This document shows positions 45,141-55,698 of a stretch of 64,000 nucleotides of DNA, piece by piece. The stretch lies in assembly GCA_030062745.1 (NCBI GenBank), contig CP099849.1:9697767-9761766 (forward strand). Reading direction: 5' to 3'. The notes below the pieces were generated by a model. That model saw nothing but the letters and a program-made list of their open reading frames with translations. It was not told the DNA's origin and made no database searches. The position numbers were made by a program, and so were the translations under genes. The stretch is from Capitulum mitella (lineage: Eukaryota > Arthropoda > Thecostraca > Pollicipedomorpha > Pollicipedidae). Positions within the stretch are counted from its first letter, which is position 1. Each line of letters opens with the position of its first letter.

Positions 45141-47001
45141 AGAGGTGTGACACTGGATGGTTTCGGAGTGATTGCGAATCAATAGAAATACGACGTTCCA
45201 GCCGCCAAGAATTAAATTGGGCGCTGTAAAAGGGGCGGTAATTAGGATTCTCGTCGGAACGAAATTGCACGAGGTCGTGGTTAGGGCATGAAAGGATGAT
45301 GGGAGTGATATCAGTTGAAAGATAGTGGCAGTTTTCAACGTTTTTTTCCGTACACTTTCCGTTACTTCTTACTATCGAAACGGGTATTTAGGTGCGGATT
45401 ACAGCAGGTGCTTTGTAAATATCCCCATGCTAGTGAATTATGCGACTTGACATCGAATGAATCGGACCAGGTCGGCTCTTTCAGTTTTTTTTTCACTAAA
45501 ACATTGCAGCTTGTCTGCTGAAGATCATGACAGGTCTGTTTTCATGATTAAGGAGGATATGTCCTCTGTCCAGGATTGGAAATCATATTATCTGCCAAAC
45601 TTGGGCTGTCGTAGGACAGATCCAGAGTACTGCATTAGGGTGAACCGTCTGTTTCCCTTATTGCAGTGTTCCCGATTTTAAATGGTATCGAGAACGTGTT
45701 GAGATTCAGTTAGTAATGCTAATATTCCTCATTGTTTTCGGGCGTTATCCGTTATCCGCAGTGCATTATAAATTATCCCTCTCAGACTTGCCCGAATTCT
45801 TGAATTATTTTAAATCCGCGAACTTTTTTCATTTTCATTTCTTGTAGCATTGGTTCAAGGAACACTTTTTGTTGGCCTTCAGACATATGTACACTCAAAG
45901 GGGCCCGCCATGAAGCTATTTTCTTGGCTGTCCTTCACGCCTTTTGGTATTCTCGGATCCCAGCCTTCCTGTTTTGCGTTTGATACCCATGGTCTGCCGT
46001 CCAGTCAGTTTATGTACGCAGCGTGTAGTTTCTGATGTCATGAGCGTTGTATTTCTCACGTCGAGTTTGGCTTTAGTGTTCCCGAGAAGATCCCCCATAG
46101 CAGTGTGCGCGTCGTAAAATTTTGCGCCACAAAAATATGAAAGTTCAAAGATTGAGTCTGCGACCGTTGTGGGCCATGCTCACTTTTGCAGCAATGTGGT
46201 GACTGCATAATTTAAAGGTGCCATATTTTGTTAACTTCGGCAGTTATGGCACTATTATTGCACTTCAGAGTGGTCTGCACTTTAACGTGAGTTTGTGCCT
46301 GAGGTCAGCAGATGGCGCACTGCTGGGGCGTTACGGGGATATGGCTGTCGATTGCAGTTTGAATGTCCTGAATCCGTCGATTGGTTCTAGGCATAACACG
46401 GCTGCGAAAAACGTCCCTCTGCAAACTGAGACCGGTCAGATACCCCAGACGCTAACGGCTTAAGGGCTCACAAACCGCCTGGTGTTCCTTCGCCGTACTG
46501 GCGTTCTCAGCGTGTGTCCATTTCTGCGGCGCCGTGACTGAGCGGCCGCGGACGGCTGGGTCACGTCACACGTGCCTTGCACGCTGCTGGTACCGTCGCA
46601 GCGGCGCTTGTACCGACCTACCGTGGCCTGGGATCGACTGCGGCTCGGGTCACATGGTGCTCATTTCGTGATTAGTTGAAACGATTGCATCTCTGAAGTT
46701 TCACGAGTGCGTCTTTGGGACTGCTGACGTGACCTAACTTGTTCCTTGTTTTTGCTGTAAACGCGACCTGGGACATGTGGATGTCCCATCAGTATGTGGT
46801 CATAAGCAACGATCTGATTACTGTTCGGGATGTCTGGGGCCCGAGGTCGGTGCGTTTGTGTCTGCGCCAGCGGTTTTGCCGTGCCGTGGCTTTGCCGAGA
46901 ACTGTCCTACCTGCGACCGGCGTCAGTGCATTGTCTCGGTGCAGTGACGCAGGAGGCGTGCCCGTGCCCTGGCTCAGCGGCCCGTCTATGTGTGTCGACA
47001 G
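45141..47001 (+). other. End of the 38-kb CASK intron, nothing recognised
   Basis: Plain, AT-richer sequence without arrays or coding evidence. The acceptor GTGTCGACAG ends at 47001; its pyrimidine tract is weak. Confidence 0.75.
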
Positions 47002-47194
47002 GCGTTGCTGCAGGCGCACGATGTGGTGGCGCAAGAGGTGTACAGTGAGGAGGCGGTGCGCGTGACGCCTCCGCCAGTGTTGCCGTACCTCAATGGAGGC
47101 GAGGGTCTGCCCGCCGCCAACGGACACGTGGATCCCGGACACAGTGACGCGCGTTCGCCTGGTGCAGTTCCAGAAGAACACCGACGAGCCCATG
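47002..47194 (+). CDS. CASK: CASK exon: end of second L27 domain, linker, start of PDZ (frame broken)
   Basis: The translation from 47002 reads [20 protein letters not shown], then [20 protein letters not shown], matching vertebrate [20 protein letters not shown] and VTPPPTSPYLNG. From 47138 the matching frame is the next one: [19 protein letters not shown], which is the vertebrate [18 protein letters not shown] just before the PDZ domain. Exon length is 193 bases, one more than a multiple of three. Dropping a single base near 47137 (in cccgg) restores a gap-free match, so one extra base is present. Both splice ends (acceptor GACAG, donor GTAGGT) and phases are otherwise intact. In a gene this conserved, a sequencing or assembly error is the likeliest cause; a variant allele is possible. 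Confidence 0.95.
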
Positions 47195-49387
47195 GTAGGT
47201 ACCTGTGCCTCGCGTCGGCCGGCGCCGGCTGCGCGCGGCTTCTTGCTCTGTGCACCACTTAAATCGGCTGCGAATGTGTTATTGTTGTCCCTTTAGGTTT
47301 GACTCTGGTTTATCCTTGTAGAGGATAACTAAATGCGTCCACACTGCAGCTTCGTTGCCCTAAAGCTTATTTTCGAACCATATTAATTGGTTTTGGACGT
47401 TTGTTTCGTGATGACGTCATCGTTTGCGAGTTAGAAAAAATTGTTTATCTTGGATGTGCATTTATGAAAAACCCCCATTGGGTCCTTGCATATCTTCGAT
47501 GCCTTCTGGGTTGGTGTTTATGTGTTCGTTTATATTTGGTGCATGCATGAAATTACTACCCGCATGCTTTATCGCCCACTGTTTCCCATCTGCCAGGAAA
47601 TTGTGAGCAGCAGAAACTCAATCTCCGAGTAATGACGCCATTTTCGGTCATTTCGAGAGTGTGAAAATTGTTGCTTTGACTTGACTTCTGTACCCTCTGA
47701 ACTGCAGTTCTCTGTTTCGTTGTGCTGCCGGCTTCGGCTTTCTTTTACTGCAAAGTCATAATGGTGATGGCGTCCGTTGAGGATGGCGAAACTAAAGGAG
47801 GACATTTCCTTCCCGAGCAACACATTTGAGGTTCTCTCCGCCAGTTTGCCAGTCTTCATTCCTTGACTGCTCGAGTTTGAGAACGGGTTCCGTCAGTGGA
47901 GCGCTCCGAGGAGAATGGGTCCTCTGTCTGTTGACCAGCTTCACACCTCTCATTGATGCGTGTCTGAGGCATCCGGTCCTCTCTACGGAACTCATTCGAG
48001 GGAGCGTCCCTCGACCGGTCAGCCGGAGCTCGGAGGCGGTGCGGTCGGCCTTCAGTGTCGCGCCGTCTGCGGCCGGTCCCCAGCCCAGTCCCAATCTTCT
48101 AACGCCGGGCCCGCCGAGCCCAGCGGGCTCCGGGCTCGGCGAATGCGCTTTGGCGGCGCAGCCCCCTCCCCTCCCCTCTCGTCCACTCAGGACGGTGCTG
48201 ATGGTACGCAGGACGGCGACTGGGCTCCGGCCTGCCGTCGCCCGGCCCCGAATCCGCTGGACGAGCGGTCCCCCTCCCGGCTGTGACTGAGCCGCGCAGG
48301 CCCCGAGCAAATGCCAGACGAGAGGCAAACTCGGGCGAGAAATTGCCATCGACGGATGAGAAAACGCGAACGAAATAGGCCGGAAATCAGATTGTGCGAA
48401 CGGAGCTTTACGAGGTTTTGGTCGGTTCTTGGCTTGTTACAGCAGAAGTTTGTCGCTAAGTGGTTCCTCCGATAAACAAGCTGTTGATTTGTTGTTGGAG
48501 CGACGCCATCCCGGGATCGTGAAGAATTGTCCCGTGTTGTGGTGGATTCCGACAACTTCAGTCGTGTTGAATATTCAATTTTAACTCTCGCGTACACGGG
48601 ATATATAGGAAGTTTCAAAGGACTTCCAGGAGAGCACCCGGGCCATGCGATCTTTTTCCTGGAAATTGATAACATTTGATGGATATTTGAACAGCTAGCA
48701 CGTGTTTTGAAATTTAAGATTAAGGACATCTTAAAAAAATGGCCTTTTTAACTTAAACGGTTTTTCAGAGAAGTGTTTCTGTTGATATTTTGAAATCAAA
48801 ATAGTGAATATTCGGATTTGTCTTCGTCATTGTAAAATTTAAATCAAGGTATGTTGTGTGTTATGTTAACAGGGGCGTGGGAACTCCTCCACAGTTGGAC
48901 GGGCTTTGGGAAAGGTCTAGAAGTATTTTGGGTCATTTCTTTTCAGTCAATGCCCTCAGGATTAGTGTTAGAATTTAAGTACGTTGGGGGATGGATGTCC
49001 CCCACCCCTCTCCGCCTACCGCGCACTTATATGCTTATGTCATCGTTAAAGAAATACATGGCATCTGTGACCTGCAGTATCAGAACAGCCTTGCAGAGGA
49101 AGACATATGTTGATATTTTGCTAGAAATGCAATACATATGCGACCTTTTGTGTTGTAAAACCTTATGTTGCTCACGTTGTATGTACATTTTGAAGTCTTA
49201 CGTCATGAGCTTCACGTTGTTGTTTATGTACTGCCCATTTCGGTCGTGAGTGTGGTAAATCACATTTTACCACTGCCAGTAATATCCAGATTAGCCATAA
49301 TATGGTCCCATATGGGACATTAAAGTGACCATTGCCTCACTATTTACATGCATAAGCATTTGAATCCTCCCTAGTATTTGCTGCTGG
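47195..49387 (+). other. Next CASK intron, first part
   Basis: This starts the intron that continues past the window end; the PDZ exon is not present. A GC-rich patch lies at about 47960-48290 with frames open on both strands and no exon I can support. The rest is AT-richer and plain. Confidence 0.75.
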
Positions 49388-49625
49388 GCCACCTTCGACA
49401 GTACAGAGGGGATTAATACGACCCACCCTGCCATTTCTAAACCTGACGTGATAGAACGACGAAACGAAAATGAATGTATAGCTTGGTCCTTGAGCTACAC
49501 GATCGTATCCAGTTTGACCCTTTTACATCAAGCGGTGATCTTCCAGGCGGCCTCAAAGGAGGTCATGTCAGTCAATTCTGAATTTGATAGCATCGTATGA
49601 GACGTAACATATGTAACGTTTTTAA
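49388..49625 (+). repeat. Dispersed repeat family, 3' part only (partial copy)
   Basis: This aligns with the downstream part of the copy at 56963-57390: ccttcgacagta, a (g/a)acgaccc block, aa.ctgacgtgatagaac, agctacacg, gtatccag...gacccttttaca, ggcggcct, gaggtca and acgtttttaag. It lacks the palindromic insert present in that copy (57057-57263), so it shows the ancestral arrangement. Confidence 0.75.
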
Positions 49626-49739
49626 GGAGCGAAAAACGACTTTGGACCATAAATAAGGAGAAATATTACTTTTGGTATGCAATTGAACATTGTCAGTTAC
49701 ATTATGATCCCTTGAGGGCTGGTCAACTCTCGTCCAACC

Positions 49740-49771
49740 GGGGGAGGGGGCACTTCGACGCCCCCTCCCCC
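49740..49771. other. 12-base perfect GC hairpin
   Basis: gggggagggggc (49740-49751) and gccccctccccc (49760-49771) are perfect inverted repeats around an eight-base loop. It could form a strong stem or a G-rich structure. Confidence 0.8.
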
Positions 49772-50009
49772 TTAAAAACTTTTGGTGAGAGCAAGAAAAA
49801 ACGCGCACACCGCGCAAAAGGTCCTCCGCAAACCACGCCGTGCGATCGGTCGACCTAAAAAATTCAGGCACAGTAGCTGAGAACATTCCTAAGAATTGTG
49901 CTGTCACGACTTTGTTGTCAAGACCAAGGTCAGTGACCCGGGGTCAGCTCAATTTCCGCCCTATTTCCTAAGTTTCTACCGTTTTGAGCCGTTTCTTCGG
50001 CTTGTTGGT

Positions 50010-50210
50010 GTCTTAAATGCATTCTTGAGTCAAGGAAGTTATGAAACACGACAAAGGATGTTGACCCTTATGAAGGTTTATGAAGTCAGGTCAGGGGCCA
50101 TTTGGGATGAACTTGCAAAAATAGTTTAAAACGCATTTTTGATGGTTCTTCGGAAAAAAATAGGCGCTGAAGTCGATTTTGCAGTCCAACATTGCATTAA
50201 CCCGCGTCCG
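50010..50210 (+). repeat. Dispersed repeat, direct copy A
   Basis: Shares ordered blocks with 51360-51560: cttaaatgcatt, caaggagt/caaggaagt, ggtcaggt/ggtcgggtca, cattttga.g, taggcgctgaagt, gattttgc..tccaa and cgcgtcc. It is diverged but clearly the same element in the same orientation, about 1.35 kb apart. Confidence 0.75.
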
Positions 50211-50859
50211 ACTGCCGGTCTGCGCCGATCGTGCCCGACTGGGTGATTGACCGCCCCCTCTGACTCACGAACGGCTAGTTGCACGACAAAAATAAGTACA
50301 CCGTTGGAAAGTTCGTGACAAGTAGGGCTCGAAACTGATCTCATTTTTAGTTTTGGATGATAATTTTTGCCCTGCATATGTTTTCTTACAGCCGACTGCA
50401 TGAAACCGAGAATCGGTTCGGATGTTAGAGGTAAAAATGAACAGGTGTAACTCCGCAGATGTTGATGCACGCCCAATTTCTTTGATTTGTTCAATATGTA
50501 CACCGAAACGCTGAGTTAAAGGCACGGCGATTTTTGCGCCGACTGACGGTGTGCGCCGTAGCCGAAGGCGGTATGAAATTAACGAGAACTAATTTCAGCT
50601 TTTCTTTATTTTCGCGACTAGGCCTTTCCATGTAATATTTCTTTATCCTAGTTTCTTGTGATGGTGTCTCATGGTTAAATTTTGGAAAATTCATTAGTTA
50701 TCAGTCTACACAATTGTCGAAACGTTATTTGTGAGAGTCTGTTTGTTTCCAAAATGTGCAATTTTTTGAAATTCTTAAGTCATGGTATTACTCGCAGCTG
50801 TGCGAACCAGTTCTGGAATTTTCAACTCGTTCTGAGCAATCCATGGCCGATTTTGACGG

Positions 50860-50875
50860 CAGTGTATTTCGGCTC

Positions 50876-50935
<60 letters not shown>

Positions 50936-50953
50936 ATGAGCCGAAATACACTG
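50860..50953. other. Near-perfect 94-base palindrome with an (AT)n core
   Basis: Left arm cagtgtatttcggctcataa (50860-50879) and right arm ttatgagccgaaatacactg (50934-50953) are exact inverted repeats of 20 bases; the centre is an uninterrupted TA/AT tract of about 53 bases, itself self-complementary. The whole can form a hairpin or cruciform. No transposase is present; it may be a tiny foldback element or an AT tract that grew inside a hairpin. Confidence 0.92.
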
Positions 50954-51359
50954 AGTTCAGGTCAGGACTCTGAAAAGCTGAGGTCAGGTCAGGACCTGAC
51001 CTCAGGCCAGGTTCTGAGGTCAGGACCTGGCCTGACCTCAGGTCATTGGCTGGAAGTCATTTATTCACACACCACGGACCTGGAGCTCTGTGCTTTTTTG
51101 AACATAGGTCCACTTGACCAGACATAGGTCAGACAAGTGACTTAACCTGAGGTCAAAATTTTGACACAAAGTGTAAAAATGATCAAGCAAAAGGTAACGA
51201 AAGTTTTATGGCGCTGCGTTTGTTTGTTCTCCCACAGTCTGGGGAAACCCTCAAGGGCGGTCAACCGTCCCTCCCCGCCAGTTGGGGGCGGGTTAAGACG
51301 CTTCCAAACTGTGAAATGGCCTAAGTCACCTGAGGTCATCCGGGGTCACCGTGTTAGAA
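50954..51359. repeat. AGGTCA/TGACCT-rich stretch
   Basis: At 50960-51060, ggtcaggacctgacctcaggcc-type words form overlapping inverted and direct repeats of aggtca and tgacct. More occur at 51126-51155 and 51317-51345. This composition is shared with the other dispersed repeats of the distal part of the window. Confidence 0.75.
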
Positions 51360-51560
51360 GCTTAAATGCATTTCTGGTACCTGAAATGCATTCCTGGGCC
51401 AAGGAGTCACGACGAATTTTTTATCCATGCGAAAGGGTATGGGGACAGGTCGGGTCACCTTGTGAGGTAAACGATCAAAAAGCAGTCTAAAACCCCATTT
51501 TGAGGAGCCTTGAGGTAAAGTAGGCGCTGAAGTGGATTTTGCGATCCAAATTTGCGCCGA
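51360..51560 (+). repeat. Dispersed repeat, direct copy B
   Basis: Counterpart of 50010-50210 with the same ordered blocks, including taggcgctgaagtggattttgc. It is followed by a further AGGTCA-rich tail with ggtcaggtcaggtcat at 51724-51739. Confidence 0.75.
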
Positions 51561-52537
51561 GACGCGTCCATGCTGTGAAATGACCTTAGGTCATGCGAAG
51601 TCACCGTAGAAGCTTGTTTAATATCCACATGTCCAGCTTTTTATCTCTAGTTTATTTCATGATTTAGTGGTAGATTTAGGTGCAAATCAGGCGTGCCTCA
51701 AATCAGGTCATGATCTTGCGTCAGGTCAGGTCAGGTCATATGGTCGACCTTCTATAACATCCTTTTCACCACGGTTGTGGAACCTAAGGAGTCTCATTTC
51801 AAAGGTACTCCTTGCCCTTTTGTTTGCATAGTTATTGATCCTCGACATAACATGAAATAGAGGAAAGAAAACGGCTGAATGTAAGGTGAGGTCACAAGAT
51901 CAGGTTAGGTCCGGCCGGTTTATTGGCGTTCTGGTCTGTCGGTATTAAAAAAGTGTTCGTACAAATCATCTCTTTTCTTTGGGAGGCATACATGGACACC
52001 TGGCCAGCGACGTCCAACAACGTCACAGATATAGCGAAATAAAAAATGGTGTACCAGGCCACCTGATCGATGTGTGATTATGTGCGTGTTGTAAATTATA
52101 TATCACCATAATGTACATTCTGTTAGCTTTCCACTGGCATTATCAGAGTTGTTTTAGTTTTATTTAGGGCGGAGCGAGAGCTTTTCTTAAAAACTACTGT
52201 TTTTTTACATATATAGGTCAAAAAGTTACAGTACTTTTCGGATTTTTCCAAAAATTTTGAGTGTTTTAGAATGCACTCATGGCGAGCTTTCCGATGACAT
52301 AAATTTCATTTTTCCTCCGACGTTCCGTTCGCGACATAGAGAGGGGTGCTGAAATGCTCCTCAAATTCAGACCGCCCACGTCACGGTGCCGGTTGGGCGT
52401 AGGTTAAAGGTCAAAAAGAATCAGTCATCACCATTCACAATTTTTACCTAACATGACCTTCACCCAAGTAAAGGCTACATTGCAGAGGTCACCAACACCA
52501 TGTGCGATAACAGTGTATAAGATTGATCGTGATTTAA
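51561..52537 (+). other. Intron, repeat-like but unassigned
   Basis: AT-rich sequence with scattered ggtca words. The segment 52190-52420 (aaattttgagtgttttagaa; ttccgatgacataaatttca) has the style of the other dispersed repeats, but no second copy is in the window. Confidence 0.5.
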
Positions 52538-52652
52538 TGACGTAAAATACTTAAAACGTTCATTGTCCCATGAGGACGGCTGGCATATAATTAGTACCTT
52601 AAAATATTTGGAACGTTCATTATCTTTTGAGGACGGCCGCCATACAGTTATT
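52538..52652 (+). repeat. Two-copy direct repeat, about 57 bases
   Basis: taaaatacttaaaacgttca followed by ttgtcccatgaggacggctg is repeated as taaaatatttggaacgttca then ttatcttttgaggacggccg. Two abutting, moderately diverged copies. Confidence 0.8.
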
Positions 52653-55600
52653 CCTTCATGACACGTCCTCGGGAAAGAGACCACAGGTCAGTTGCCTTTC
52701 AAATTACTGACTTCATATTTGCAGAGAAATCGTAAAAAGGTCGCAGACCAAGCTCCCAGAATTTCAGAGCGATCGTAGCAGACGTTCTGGGACAGCAGGC
52801 AAAAAAACGTGAGGGGAGGGGGTTGCACTGCTTTACTGGCGAATTTGAAAATTTATACGTTCCCAACCATGCAATGAAGTAATATAAGTGGCATTTAAAA
52901 CTGAAGTCTGCCAAGGAATTATTTTTATTGCTATTGCGTGTGTTAGTAATATTGCCACTATTATTATTGTTAGTTGCAGTAGTAATATAATATTATGTAT
53001 ATTGCAATATATTATATAATAATAATGATGACAATAATTATAATTATCATTATTATTGTTACCATTATTCCTTGGTTTCTGGTACGTGGTTGACATTTAT
53101 TTTACATTTTTATTAGTTCCGTGATGGTTTGCACTATGTATAGTAAAGATAGCATTGTACCTTATGCCTCCATTCAGAAATGTTTGTAGATGGCCTGTGT
53201 AATTTGTGGAAGGCTTCTTGAATGTACGGCATTATTGTGTTTTACGTTTCTTTCTACCAAATACCAAATAAGCCAGAGTTGTTGGTGCAGAAAAATATGA
53301 AAAGACTGTCCTCGGTACAATGCAGGCTGTGGAGAGAAAAGAGACCACGACACGAACTAGCACTGAGAGATATTCGACCCCAGGCCTTCTTTAGACGTTA
53401 CAGGAAGGATAAGAAAAAGAAATGTAGGTACAAGTAACGACCGATAGATATCTTATTTTGTAGTGACAGCCTTTGCGTTAATTGCCCGTTTTTCTATAGT
53501 TCCTGGACTAATCTTGTTTGAATTGACATAGATCAACTCTGCTAGGCAGATCGATAGTACCCGGGCGTTTGTAACATGGAAACGACGAGGAACACGATGG
53601 GTGACGGCGCGATGTATTGCTTGACATCTTCACCTCTTGCCAAAATGACACGTGTTCAGATTCGGGTGCCAGTGGCGATGCACTTCCCCCTCGACGTCCC
53701 GGCGTGAAAGGTTGCGGTGCGACCCTGGCAGTCGAGCCCGTCGATAATGCCAGTTTCCCCTCCCCCCTCCCTCTCACCCCGAGCAGATCGCTGTTTACTT
53801 CGTATGCAAAGATAGGCAGAGCTACTTCACCAGACAGAGCTGGCGTGTGGGGCTCGGAAGTGAGAAGTGGCCATTTTAACTCCTCCGTCGGAAGAAGACA
53901 GGTCCGAGGCATAGGCGGTCATGAAAGGTCGATAAATCGGGGACGAGATTTCTTTTCAGCCGATAAATTATGGGCCTTTCGGCGTTTTAAGGCGTTTGCT
54001 TACTTCATCGAAACTTGAAATGCGTTTTTTTTTAACAGAATATTCCACCTTCCTCGATTCGCCAAAAATCGTTGCATCGGATGAAAAATATCGCCTATCA
54101 TGTGTTCAGCGTTGATTTTTCCAAGAAATCCCAAGAAGCACTTAAATTCAACTAATGAAACAGTATTCGCCTCCTTCAGTTATTGTGAAGCTCGTGATGA
54201 CCCAGTGGGAGATCGTGATAGCATTAACGGCTTTTATGTCGAGCACCAAGCCTTTCTGCGAACTGGGAAGATCTATTGCACGGTCGGCAAGGCTAAGGCA
54301 TTTGGTATCAGATATCCCTTAGTACTGCAGGATATGATAAAGCTCCAGGGCAAACACATGGAACCAAGGAAAACACATGGGGAAGGAAAACAAACCCATT
54401 TGATTTCATACTGTTCATTGTTGCTAACGTTCGCTGGTCAGCGTTCGCTACGAACGAGTTTTATTCGTCATGCATTAGCTGTTGACTGTGCGCCGTAAGT
54501 CATCGAAAGTCGCTCTACAACCATGTAATTTTGACCTGTCATATATATTTAGAATTAGTGTCCACTTCCAGCATCCACGGCCTCTTTGCTCCAGATGCAC
54601 GTGAAATTTCGAACTTTCCCTTAAAAGGCTGATTGAAAGCTGAAGCGCAGAGAGAAAGTTACGCAGAAACCTTCTAGGTATTCTATTCCAGGCATTTGTG
54701 TGTACACGGTTCACAAAGGATCTGGATCATAAGCTCACCCTGGAGTCTGTTTACACCATTGTCTCATATGCCCCCCTGTGGTTATTGTAGTTCTTTTCGC
54801 ACTGAAAATAGGCTGGTAATTTGAGATTATTTGTGACGGTGCCGTCGAGTGTGCTTGCCTGGTCGCGTAAAGGACAGTTATAGTGTTGGTGGCACTCTGT
54901 GATCTCTGTCAGAGATCCAAGGAAATTGCTTCGAGCATAATCCTGCTATATGCATTGTTACCACCGTTCTACGAACTACTTGGTGTGGATTCAGAATTGG
55001 CTCACTGGATGCCTGATGAATACTTGCATTATGCGTGCCGAAAATGTTGGATGTGTATCAATATGTGTTTGTAAACGCCTTTTGCAATTTCGTCTTTTTA
55101 AAGTGTTTTGGCTTTGGATGCATGGTAACGTTCACCATCATAATTTTAGCTTCCTCCTTCACTGTTGAGATAATGGCTTTGGAATATTTTCGTTGATGTT
55201 CAATCGCAGAACAACCCGTACGCTTGTTCGTCTCACGGTAGTTGCATTGGATGGTTTATGCATGATGTAAACCGGGGGCCGTAGTGTAAATAAGGAGCAG
55301 ACGACTGTGCAATCCATATCTTTATTAATGCATAGGACATTCAGCATCATATCACGCGCCTGTGAGTGCTGTAGGCATAACTGAACCCGATGTTACAAAA
55401 CCACGTACTGGTTTTGGCAGCCCCTCCGCTTAGAATAGTGCAGCCATAGTCATTTTCGTCTCAAGCTCCGGCTAGATGCCCGATCACCTTACCGATTGGA
55501 GTGCGCACTTGCAGGACATCGTTCGTCCCTGTCCTGCTCGTGGTGATGCGTTGTAATCGGCGAAAGATGTCATTAGTTTGAAGTCTGCCGTGGCCTAAAC

Positions 55601-55698
55601 GTTAACGTCGCCATGCATGTACTGAAGCATGTTAGAAAACAAGCGCTTTTGTGGATTCCGTTTTTCCTTGTTTGTGTAGTCGGGGCAACATCGTTCTT
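52653..55698 (+). other. Intron, little seen; AT-rich at 52900-53060
   Basis: Contains an AT-rich patch of att/tta triplets (52920-53070). The minus-strand frame 54475-54714 includes SFVNRVHTNAWNRIPRRFL, loosely like the last conserved part of non-LTR reverse transcriptases (...WNSLP...). The match is too weak to call. No other coding signal. Confidence 0.6.

Noticed and set aside
54475-54714. Possible tail of a non-LTR reverse transcriptase on the minus strand
   Set aside because: Only a short WNRIP-like segment resembles the family; no palm-domain motif or longer frame is present.
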